From Acidimicrobiia bacterium (lineage in GTDB: Bacteria; Actinomycetota; Acidimicrobiia; Spongiisociales; UBA5794), in assembly GCA_041393965.1 (NCBI GenBank), contig JAWKJB010000002.1, positions 1 through 64,000 of the forward strand: a stretch of DNA of 64,000 bases, written 5' to 3'. The notes under the pieces were generated by a model, which was given only the letters and a program-made list of their open reading frames with translations, was not told where the DNA came from and did no database searches. Of the stretch, positions 52,266 through 59,731 are shown in pieces. The translations under genes were made by a program, and so were the position numbers. Each line of letters opens with the position of its first letter. Position 1 is the first letter of the stretch.

Positions 52266-53140
52266 CGGGTGGTCCTCCCTGATGCTGCCGGCACCGGATC
52301 GGCTGTCTCCGCCGGTGGGTGGATGGTGATTGCAAAGTCGGGGCACAACATCTCGCACAGACGACACCCGGTGCAGGCATCGGCATCGACGATCAGCAGC
52401 GTGCCGTCGGTATCGAGCTTCAGGCAGTACTCGGGACAGACCCTCGGGCAGATGTCGCAGCTCTTGCACCAGTCCTGGCGGATCTCGATGAGGTGGGGTC
52501 CCGGGGCAACCTCGGGATCCGGCCCCGGGAGCGGGATCTCCGCCGACGGTGCCTGCCGCCCTGCACGGAACGCCGCAAGGTTGACCTCTTCGGTTCCTTT
52601 CGGCACGAGGCTGGTGATTGCCGCTTCCCAGTGTTCGGTGTCGATGTCGACGAAGGCAGCCACCGATCCGAGGATGACGCTGTTCGCGGCCCGCACATTG
52701 CCGAGTGCGGCGGCGTTTGCCGTTGCGTCAACGAAGCGGGATTCGAGTCTCCGGTTCTTGAACAGGTCGCCGTCGAATCGGGGATAGGCCCTCGACCAGG
52801 CCCTTGTATCGTTGCACGCTCCCGGCGGGACGATCGTCTTGAGGTCGGTGACGACGGCACCGCCGTCGCGGACATACTCGACCCATCGGATGGCTTCCGC
52901 CCATTCGAAAGCGGCAAGGACCTCGGCGCTTCCCTTCTCGACGAGCGGGCTGTCGACCTTGTCGCGTTTCCAACGGATGTGGCTCACGACGGAGCCGCCC
53001 CGTTGGGCCATGCCGTGCACCTCGCTCTGTTTGACATCGAACCCTGCTCGCATAAGCGCATCGGCGACGATCATGCTCGCGAGGATGACGCCCTGGCCCC
53101 CGACGCCTGCCAGCAAGAGGCCCTTCGCACCGTCAGCCAT
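52262..53140 (-). CDS. iorB: Indolepyruvate:ferredoxin oxidoreductase beta subunit fused to a 2[4Fe-4S] ferredoxin
   Basis: A 292-aa fusion. Residues 1-200 are an IorB/gamma-type domain (LLLAGVGGQGVILASMIVAD, SEVHGMAQRGGSVVSHIRW). Residues 220-280 are a bacterial ferredoxin with two clusters (CKSCDICPRVCPEYC and CTGCRLCEMLCP). IorB is normally about 200 aa without ferredoxin. The module may instead serve the KorABC complex next to it, where a ferredoxin-like KorD subunit is expected. It overlaps iorA by eight bases and korA by four. Confidence 0.85.
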   Translation of the reverse strand: MADGAKGLLLAGVGGQGVILASMIVADALMRAGFDVKQSEVHGMAQRGGSVVSHIRWKRDKVDSPLVEKGSAEVLAAFEWAEAIRWVEYVRDGGAVVTDLKTIVPPGACNDTRAWSRAYPRFDGDLFKNRRLESRFVDATANAAALGNVRAANSVILGSVAAFVDIDTEHWEAAITSLVPKGTEEVNLAAFRAGRQAPSAEIPLPGPDPEVAPGPHLIEIRQDWCKSCDICPRVCPEYCLKLDTDGTLLIVDADACTGCRLCEMLCPDFAITIHPPAETADPVPAASGRTTR

Positions 53141-54944
53141 CGCCGTTCCTCCCGTTCATGTCAACCGGCACGATTGCGAGCGGTGGGCAGAGCTGTGCAC
53201 ACAGGGTGCAGCCCGTGCAGGTCACCGTATCGATGACCACCTTGCGCCGTCCTTCGAACATCTCGTCGGACCACACGATCGATGGGCAACCGGCGGTCAT
53301 GCACGCTTGGCACGCCGTGCAGTCCTCTGCGATCACCCGGAATGGTGTATCCCTGACTTTGATCGGGGCTTCGACACACGGGCGGTTGGTGATGACCACC
53401 GACGGGCCGACATGGGCGATCGCCCCTTCGATGGCGCCATAGGTTGCTGCCATGTCGTAGGGGTCGATGACGCGGACATCCCGGACACCGAGGGACTTGC
53501 ATAGCCCTACCAGATCGACAGGAGTCGCCTCCTGCCCTTGCAATGTGGTCCCGGTGCCCGGATGCTCCTGCCCGCCGGTCATCGCTGTTGTTCCGTTGTC
53601 CAAGATGATGACGGTGATGTTTGCATCGGCGTAGACCGCGTCGGCGAGACCCGCGATACCGCCGTGGAGGAAGGTCGAGTCACCGATGGTGGCGACGACG
53701 GGGCCTGCGGCGCCTCCCGATGCCGCGAGTCCGACCGCCATGCCGATGCTCGAGCCCATCGCGACACAGGTGTCCATTGACGACAGCGGCTCGAGCGCGG
53801 CAAGCGTGTAACACCCGATGTCGCCGGTGACGACGGCGCCGAGGCGCTTGAGGGCAAGGTACGGAGGGGTGTGCGGACAGCCGGGGCACATGAGCGGTGG
53901 CCGCGCAACCGTGCCGGGAGCTGGCTCGATCGCGAGGTACTCGGGAAGGACTCCGGCTGCGGCAAATCCTCGCCTGACGGCATCGGGGCTGAGCTCGCCA
54001 GCCTGGGGAAAGAACTCCTTGCCTTCGACGGCGAGCCCAGCGGCGCGCAGATCGTTCTCGACGAGGGGATCGAGCTCCTCGATCACGAAGAGCCGATCGA
54101 CGGTCTTTGCGAACGCTTTGATCCGTTCCATCGGGAGGGGATAGCTCATGCCGAGCTTGAGGGCCTTGGCGTCCGGGAGCACCTCACGGAGGTAGTGGTG
54201 GGCGATACCGGAGGTGACCACGCCGATCGAGGTATCCGTCCCGGATTCCTCGATCAGGGGGCTCTGGTCTGCGAATTCTTTCAGGTCCTGCAACCGCCGC
54301 AGGAGTGCCGGTCGTCGCCCTCGGGCGTGCCCAGGAATCATGACGTACTTCTGGGGGTTACGCTCGAAGCCGGCGACCGGCCTTTCCTGGCGGTCCCTGA
54401 GTTCTACGACCCCTCGGTTGTGCGAAACCCGTGTCGTCGTGCGAACGAGAACCGGGGTGTCGTATTGCTCGGAGATCTCAAATGCGAGCGCCGTGAACCG
54501 CTTGGCTTCGGCGCTGTTTGCGGGTTCGAGGAGCGGTACGGAGCCCATCCGGGCGTAGGCCCTCGTGTCCTGCTCGTTCTGGGAACTGTGCATGCCGGGA
54601 TCGTCCGCGACGAGGATGACGAGGCCCGCCCCGACCCCCGTGTAGGCCATCGTCATGAAGGTGTCTGCGGCAACATTGAGCCCGACATGCTTCATCGTGC
54701 ACAGGGTGCGGATGCCGCCGAGTGACGCGCCGAGGGCAACATCGAGGGCGACCTTCTCGTTGGGGGACCAGCGGACCTGCATGTCGGTGCGGTTCGCGAT
54801 CGATTCGAGTGTCTCGGTGCTCGGCGTTCCCGGATAGCCGACGGCCATGAGGGCCCCCGCTTCCACCGCCCCGCGGGCGATGGCCTCGTTGCCGGACAGG
54901 AGGACGGTCGTGCCCTCGTCGACACGCGTTTCGAGGGTCGTCAT
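53133..54944 (-). CDS. iorA: Indolepyruvate:ferredoxin oxidoreductase alpha subunit
   Basis: A 603-aa IorA: N-terminal LLSGNEAIARGAVEAGALMA, VGYPGTPSTETLESI and MKHVGLNVAADTFMTMAYTG. The TPP domain carries CPGCPHTPPYLALKRLG, GDIGCYTLAALEPLSSMDTC, ATIGDSTFLHGGIAGLADAV and LDNGTTAMTGGQEHPGTG. A C-terminal ferredoxin domain has CTACQACMTAGCP and CTGCTLCAQLCP. The family oxidises aryl 2-oxoacids (indolepyruvate, phenylpyruvate, hydroxyphenylpyruvate) to aryl-acetyl-CoAs and reduces ferredoxin. That fits entry of aromatic amino-acid carbon into an aromatic acyl-CoA pathway. Confidence 0.92.
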   Translation of the reverse strand: MTTLETRVDEGTTVLLSGNEAIARGAVEAGALMAVGYPGTPSTETLESIANRTDMQVRWSPNEKVALDVALGASLGGIRTLCTMKHVGLNVAADTFMTMAYTGVGAGLVILVADDPGMHSSQNEQDTRAYARMGSVPLLEPANSAEAKRFTALAFEISEQYDTPVLVRTTTRVSHNRGVVELRDRQERPVAGFERNPQKYVMIPGHARGRRPALLRRLQDLKEFADQSPLIEESGTDTSIGVVTSGIAHHYLREVLPDAKALKLGMSYPLPMERIKAFAKTVDRLFVIEELDPLVENDLRAAGLAVEGKEFFPQAGELSPDAVRRGFAAAGVLPEYLAIEPAPGTVARPPLMCPGCPHTPPYLALKRLGAVVTGDIGCYTLAALEPLSSMDTCVAMGSSIGMAVGLAASGGAAGPVVATIGDSTFLHGGIAGLADAVYADANITVIILDNGTTAMTGGQEHPGTGTTLQGQEATPVDLVGLCKSLGVRDVRVIDPYDMAATYGAIEGAIAHVGPSVVITNRPCVEAPIKVRDTPFRVIAEDCTACQACMTAGCPSIVWSDEMFEGRRKVVIDTVTCTGCTLCAQLCPPLAIVPVDMNGRNGDG

Positions 54945-56191
54945 TGCGTGCTCCCGGCGGCGATCAGGTCAAGGATCTCGTCCTCGGCGAGGACATGGTC
55001 CGATGTCTTTGCGGCCGCGAGGATCTTGTCGACCGTCGCGTCGTCGGTCTCACGGCCCCGTTTCGTGAGCCATGCGACCGCATTGGCCCTTCCGCTCATG
55101 GGGCCGACGGTGATCTCTTGTTCCCTCCCGAGGAGGTCTGCGGGTACGCCGCTGTAGATGCGGTTGGCGAGCCATTCGTCGCCCGTACGAATGGCCTTGA
55201 GGACGGCTGCGGCGTGCACACCGGTGCTCGTCTCGAATGCGTCACTCCCGATCGCTGGCCAGTTCTTGGGAATCGGTGTGCTGGTCGCCTTGGAGACCGC
55301 CTCACAGTAGGCGGGGAGGGTCGTGAGGTCGAGGTCGAGCCAGCCCATCAGCTTGAGGTTGACGAGCAGCATCTCCATGGGCGTGTTGCCTGCCCGTTCC
55401 CCGATGCCGATCCCGCACCCATGCACACGGTGGGCTCCCGAGGCGAGAGCCTGAATCGAGTTGATGACGGACAGGTTGCGGTCCCGGTGGCCGTGATAGT
55501 CGATCTTGATGTCTTCGCCGGTTTCGGCGACGATGTCGACGGCGAGTTCGACGAGCGCCCGTACCCCCCATGGGGTTGCGTGGCCGACGGTGTCGGAGAG
55601 GCAGATGCGCCGTGCGCCCGCTTCGATCGCCGCGGTGTACAGCGTGCGGAGGATCTCTGGCCTTGCCCGGGTCGTGTCCTCGGTCACATACATGACCTCG
55701 AGACCTTCCTTGCGGGCGAGATTGATGGCGTCGACGGTTGTCTTTGCGAGGAAGTCGACATCCCAGCCCTCGACGAATTGGCGGATGGGGCTCGTGCCGA
55801 GGAACAGGGAAGCTTCGATCGCGACGCCGGAGCGTTGCTGGGCCTCGGCGATGGGGAGGATGTCTGCTGGGTGGGTCCGGCCTGCACAGTTGGGCTCGAT
55901 CGAGAAGCCTTCCTTGTCGATCTCTTCGGCAAGGGCGGTGACATGGTCAAGTACGGTCGCGTCGGCGCCCGGGTAGCCGAGATCGACGGCCTGGATGCCG
56001 AGGCCAGCCATGCGGTGGAGGATCTCGAGTTTCTCATCGAGGTTCGGTTGACGGACCGACGGGCTCTGGAGGCCGTCACGCAGCGTCTCGTCGTCGAGCT
56101 CCACCGTTGCAGGTGCCGGCGTGCCCTCCATGCCGACGACATTCCAGTCGTAGAGCAGCTCCTGTTCCCGAGCGCTGGTGTCTTGCCCCAT
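54941..56191 (-). CDS. HMGL-type condensing enzyme (isopropylmalate/homocitrate synthase family)
   Basis: A 416-aa DRE-TIM-barrel enzyme: VELDDETLRDGLQSPSV (catalytic Arg-Asp), IEPNCAGRTHPADI, MYVTEDTTRARPEILRT, the metal pair in IDYHGHRDRNLSVIN and CGIGIGERAGNTPMEMLLV. It lacks the leucine-sensing C-terminal domain of LeuA, so it is closer to homocitrate, citramalate or Re-citrate synthases. It would condense an acyl-CoA with a 2-oxoacid. ATG 56191 has AAAGGAGG ten bases upstream. It heads the minus-strand operon and overlaps iorA by four bases. Confidence 0.85.
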   Translation of the reverse strand: MGQDTSAREQELLYDWNVVGMEGTPAPATVELDDETLRDGLQSPSVRQPNLDEKLEILHRMAGLGIQAVDLGYPGADATVLDHVTALAEEIDKEGFSIEPNCAGRTHPADILPIAEAQQRSGVAIEASLFLGTSPIRQFVEGWDVDFLAKTTVDAINLARKEGLEVMYVTEDTTRARPEILRTLYTAAIEAGARRICLSDTVGHATPWGVRALVELAVDIVAETGEDIKIDYHGHRDRNLSVINSIQALASGAHRVHGCGIGIGERAGNTPMEMLLVNLKLMGWLDLDLTTLPAYCEAVSKATSTPIPKNWPAIGSDAFETSTGVHAAAVLKAIRTGDEWLANRIYSGVPADLLGREQEITVGPMSGRANAVAWLTKRGRETDDATVDKILAAAKTSDHVLAEDEILDLIAAGSTQ

Positions 56192-56545
56192 GCCCTCGCC
56201 TCCTTTGCGTTGGATCGATCCCTCGCAGCCGTCCGGCCGGTCGGTTGACAAGGTAGTCATAGAATCCCAAGGACGGGGGCGACCGGCAATCCGCCTTTTG
56301 TATCATTTATCTGATGCATTCGCATCACGACAGTGATCGTGGTGCACAAATCACGATCCGGCAAGAGGATCCCGACGATTCGTCAGGCGACGGCCCGGAC
56401 CGCAGGTAGGCTGAATGCATCACAGAAATGGGGTCGGTGGCTCATTGACGCAGCGAGGTCACGGGGAGACACTCGGGTCTGGACGACCGACCGGCCGGAA
56501 GGCAGATGCGGTTCGGCGTGCCCACGGCCACACGAAGGAGGAGCA
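56192..56545. promoter_or_regulatory. Divergent control region of the catabolic cluster
   Basis: These 354 bases hold no gene and must contain both promoters. Three nested inverted repeats stand out: TGATGC-ATTC-GCATCA (56312-56327), CACGA-N6-TCGTG (56326-56341) and ATCGTG-N10-CACGAT (56336-56357). They are natural candidates for binding by the TetR protein encoded at 49129-49728. No clear -35/-10 pair could be fixed. Confidence 0.5.
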
Positions 56546-56965
56546 TTGACGACAGCTGTGATGGGGGCATCATTCCGACCGGGGGAGCTCGAGATCCACG
56601 ACGACGGCACCGGCAACCTGCTCGGCAGCCGATGCACCAACTGCGGGGCGTGCTTCTTCCCGATCCGGGAGGCCTGTGCGGGATGCCTGAGCCAGGAACT
56701 GGACACGATCCGGTTCTCGACCGAGGGGACGCTGTACACCTATTCGATCGTACGCCAGTCGATCCCCGCGTTCGAGGTTCCGTACGCGCTCGGGTATGTG
56801 GACTTCCCTGAGGGTGTCCGCATCATGGGCCAGATCTCAGGGATAGACTTCGATGACATCGAGATCGGCATGCCGATGTCGCTCTCGCTTGAACCGTTCG
56901 GTGAGGATGCCGATGGCAACCCACTCACGGGCTACCGATTTCGTCCCTCGGAGGTGTCTGAATGA
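56546..56965 (+). CDS. DUF35 OB-fold/zinc-ribbon protein, thiolase partner
   Basis: A 139-aa protein starting at TTG 56546 (AAGGAGG just upstream; ATG 56561 is possible). The zinc ribbon reads SRCTNCGACFFPIREACAGC (CxxC twice). The OB-fold follows with LYTYSIVRQSIPAFEVPYAL, GYVDFPEGVRIMGQISG and YRFRPSE. DUF35 proteins form complexes with SCP-x-type thiolases or aldolases (for example BbsA with BbsB, ChsH2 with Ltp2), and the thiolase gene overlaps by four bases. Confidence 0.88.
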   Translation: MTTAVMGASFRPGELEIHDDGTGNLLGSRCTNCGACFFPIREACAGCLSQELDTIRFSTEGTLYTYSIVRQSIPAFEVPYALGYVDFPEGVRIMGQISGIDFDDIEIGMPMSLSLEPFGEDADGNPLTGYRFRPSEVSE

Positions 56966-58104
56966 CCGATGTCCACATCGTCGGGGTCGGCATGACCCGC
57001 TTCGGCAAGCATCCGGACAGCGATGCCACCGACCTCGGCTCGGCCGCGCTGCTCGAGGCAGTCGCCGACGCCGGCATCGACGCACGCCTCATCGAGTCGG
57101 CCTATGTCGGCCATGTGTTCCAGGGCATGGTGACGGGCCAGCGGATCCTCGCCCAGGTCGGCCTTGCAGGCCTTCCGCTCGTCAATGTCGAGAACGCCTG
57201 CAGCTCCGGTGCCACCGCGATCCGCGAGGCATCCCTTGCGATCCGTGCCGGTGAGAACGATGTTGTGGTGGCGGTCGGCACCGAGCACCTCACCTCGAAG
57301 TTCGGGGGAGCCCTCACCCCGGATCCAAGCGATCCGGAAGCGGCCATCGGGGCGACGATGCCGGGGATCTACGCCATGCGCGCCACCCGGTACATGGCCG
57401 ATCATGGCATGACCCGCGAACAGCTCGCCCTGATCCCTGTCAAGAACAAGGCGAACGCGGCGCAGAATCCGCTCGCCCATTTCCGTACGCCGATCACGGT
57501 GGAAGATGTGCTCGAGTCGCGTCCCGTCGCCGATCCGCTCCACCTCCACGACTGCTCGCCGGTGACCGACGGCGCTGCTGCGGTGATCATGATGAGTGAT
57601 GCCGCAGCAGCGAGGTACGCCAATGGGCGAGGTGTCAGGCTCGCCGCCTCGGCGCTTCGTTCCGGCTCGGTCGAGACTGAGCCAACGACGATGACCTTCG
57701 AACCGCTCACCTGGGCGACGGCGCAAGATGCCTACGAGAAGGCAGGTGTTGGCCCAGACGAGGTCGACTTCGCCGAGGTCCATGACTGCTTCTCGATCGC
57801 TGAGGTGCTGCGCGTTGAAGGCCTCGGCCTCTTCGAGCAGGGCAGCTATCCCCGAGCGGTCGAGCGTGGCGAAGCCAACATCAACGGCCGTCTGCCGGTG
57901 AACCCGAGTGGCGGCCTCATCGGCAAAGGGCACCCGCTCGGCGGCACGGGAGTGGCCCAGGTCGTCGAGCTGGTGCGTCAGCTCCGCGGGGAGGCGGGAG
58001 ATCGCCAGATCGAGGGAGCCAAGGTGGGCCTCGCCCACTGTCGGGGCGGAAAGGCAGTCGGGATCGAGGGAGCTGCGTGCACCGTTCAGATCTTGACTCG
58101 CTGA
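56962..58104 (+). CDS. SCP-x-type thiolase
   Basis: A 380-aa thiolase-fold protein: HIVGVGMTRFGKHPDSDATD, active-site VNVENACSSGATAIREASLA, AEVHDCFSIAEVLRVEGLG and NPSGGLIGKGHPLGGTGVAQ. It belongs with the lipid-transfer/SCP-x thiolases that act with DUF35 partners on bulky or dicarboxylic 3-oxoacyl-CoAs. A role in beta-oxidation of a ring-opened or benzoylsuccinyl-like CoA ester is plausible but inferred. Confidence 0.9.
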   Translation: MTDVHIVGVGMTRFGKHPDSDATDLGSAALLEAVADAGIDARLIESAYVGHVFQGMVTGQRILAQVGLAGLPLVNVENACSSGATAIREASLAIRAGENDVVVAVGTEHLTSKFGGALTPDPSDPEAAIGATMPGIYAMRATRYMADHGMTREQLALIPVKNKANAAQNPLAHFRTPITVEDVLESRPVADPLHLHDCSPVTDGAAAVIMMSDAAAARYANGRGVRLAASALRSGSVETEPTTMTFEPLTWATAQDAYEKAGVGPDEVDFAEVHDCFSIAEVLRVEGLGLFEQGSYPRAVERGEANINGRLPVNPSGGLIGKGHPLGGTGVAQVVELVRQLRGEAGDRQIEGAKVGLAHCRGGKAVGIEGAACTVQILTR

Positions 58105-59252
58105 AAGCGTCTGGCACCGAGCAACGGTCGGTGCCGTTCGTGCTGATGCGCGGCGGCACCAGCAAAGCCGTCTTCCTCAGATCCGAGCATGTCCCCGAAG
58201 GTGCCGCCGCAGCCGACGCCATGATCTTGGCGCTGTTCGGCAGTCCGGACCCGCGTCAGATCGACGGACTCGGAGGCGCCGACCTCCTCACCTCCAAGCT
58301 TGCCATCATCGGGCCAACGACCCGACCCGACGCCGACATCGACTACACCTTTGCGCAGGTGAGCATCACCGAGGCGGTCGTCGACTACGACATCAACTGC
58401 GGGAACATCTCTGCGGCGGTGGGGGCTTACGCCGTCGACGAGGGCCTCGTGCCGGTGGTTGTGCCGGTGACGACGGTCGCGATCCACAATACGAACACCG
58501 GACGGGTGCTGCGCGCAGGTGTTCCGATCGTCGACGGAAGGGCCGCCGTCGAGGGCTCGTACCGTGTCCACGGGGTGCCGGGCACCGGAGCCCCCATCTC
58601 CCTCGACTTTGCGCAGACCGCGGGGGGAATCACCGGGTCGCTGCTGCCCACCGGCAATGTGTCGGATGTCCTCGACACCGAGATCGGCCCCGTTGAGGTC
58701 ACGATCGTTGACCTTGCCAACCTGACGGTCTTCATGCGGGCCGAAGCGGTTGGCATGCGCGGGAACGAGACGCCGGGGGAGTTCACCGAGGGGAACCTCG
58801 AAGCGATTTCGGCCGTGAAAGCGAGCGCCGCTACCCTCCTTGGCATGCCAACCGACGGCCTCACCCCCGTGCCAGCGATCGTGTCGGAACCCGCGGCGTA
58901 TGTGGCCTATGGCTCCGAGGACAAGGTCGAGGCCTCCGAGATCGACCTCGTCGCGCGGGTGGTCGGCGGCCGCCCGCCGGTCGTGCACAAGGCGTATCCG
59001 GGAACGGTCGCCGCCTGCACCGGTGTTGCCGCTTCCATTGAAGGGACCACCGTGCATGCCGTCACGAGCCCCGATCGTGTGGATGCGACCAGGTTCGCGA
59101 TCGGGCACCCTGCGGGCGTCATGCCGGTGACTGCGCGGGTGGCACGCAGCGCCGGGAATTGGGAAGCCGAGGAAGCCACCTATCTGCGGACCGCGCGCCG
59201 GATCGCGCAGGGTGAGGCCTTCATCCGCAACGATGGGGTGCTGCCGGGATGA
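58077..59252 (+). CDS. PrpF-family isomerase
   Basis: A 391-aa double diaminopimelate-epimerase-fold protein: VPFVLMRGGTSKAVFLRSEH, GLGGADLLTSKLAIIG with the catalytic Lys position, YDINCGNISAAVGAYAVDEG with the Cys position, and IGHPAGVMPVTARV. The family includes methylaconitate isomerase (PrpF), methylitaconate isomerase (Mii) and oxalomesaconate tautomerase, all moving a C=C bond in tricarboxylic or dicarboxylic acids. Mii works next to a LeuCD-like hydro-lyase in nicotinate fermentation; a LeuCD-like pair is also in this cluster. The GTG start overlaps the thiolase by 28 bases. Confidence 0.88.
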   Translation: MHRSDLDSLKASGTEQRSVPFVLMRGGTSKAVFLRSEHVPEGAAAADAMILALFGSPDPRQIDGLGGADLLTSKLAIIGPTTRPDADIDYTFAQVSITEAVVDYDINCGNISAAVGAYAVDEGLVPVVVPVTTVAIHNTNTGRVLRAGVPIVDGRAAVEGSYRVHGVPGTGAPISLDFAQTAGGITGSLLPTGNVSDVLDTEIGPVEVTIVDLANLTVFMRAEAVGMRGNETPGEFTEGNLEAISAVKASAATLLGMPTDGLTPVPAIVSEPAAYVAYGSEDKVEASEIDLVARVVGGRPPVVHKAYPGTVAACTGVAASIEGTTVHAVTSPDRVDATRFAIGHPAGVMPVTARVARSAGNWEAEEATYLRTARRIAQGEAFIRNDGVLPG

Positions 59253-59731
59253 CCGACGGGGTGCTCACGCTCGAGATCAACGGGGAGCAGCGCTCCGCGA
59301 TCATCGACACCAACCGGACCCTGCTGGAGTTCCTCCGTGAGGATCTGTCCATGACCGGCACCAAGCACGGCTGCGACCTCGGAGAGTGCGGGACCTGCAC
59401 CGTTCTCGTCGACGGCAAGCCGGTGCTGTCGTGCATCACCCTTGCGTGGCAGGTTGCCGGAAGCACGATCACCACGATCGAGGGCCTCTCCGACGGGCGG
59501 TTCCCTGATGAGCTCCAGACCGCATTCGCAGAGCTGAACGCCGCGCAATGCGGATACTGCACACCGGGCATGATCCTGTCGGCGCGCTCGCTCCTCGATC
59601 GGAACCCTGACCCTTCGACCGACGAGATCAACGAAGCCCTCGCGGGCAACCTGTGCCGGTGCACCGGCTATGTGAAGATCATCAGCGCCGTCCACCTTGC
59701 GGCGACCCGTAGCGCACCGGAGTCCGGCTGA
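59249..59731 (+). CDS. hcrC: 4-hydroxybenzoyl-CoA reductase, 2[2Fe-2S] subunit
   Basis: A 160-aa xanthine-oxidase-family iron-sulfur subunit. The plant-type cluster uses Cys42, 47, 50 and 62 (GCDLGECGTCTV...LSC). The second cluster uses Cys101, 104, 136 and 138 (CGYCTPGM...NLCRC). It is the electron entry side toward the molybdenum centre of HcrA. It overlaps prpF by four bases and shares one base with hcrA. Confidence 0.9.
   Translation: MTDGVLTLEINGEQRSAIIDTNRTLLEFLREDLSMTGTKHGCDLGECGTCTVLVDGKPVLSCITLAWQVAGSTITTIEGLSDGRFPDELQTAFAELNAAQCGYCTPGMILSARSLLDRNPDPSTDEINEALAGNLCRCTGYVKIISAVHLAATRSAPESG

Noticed and set aside
51135..52787. A 550-codon plus-strand open frame opposite korA and iorB
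   Set aside because: It is a GC-driven antisense shadow with low-complexity composition; the minus strand encodes well-conserved enzymes.
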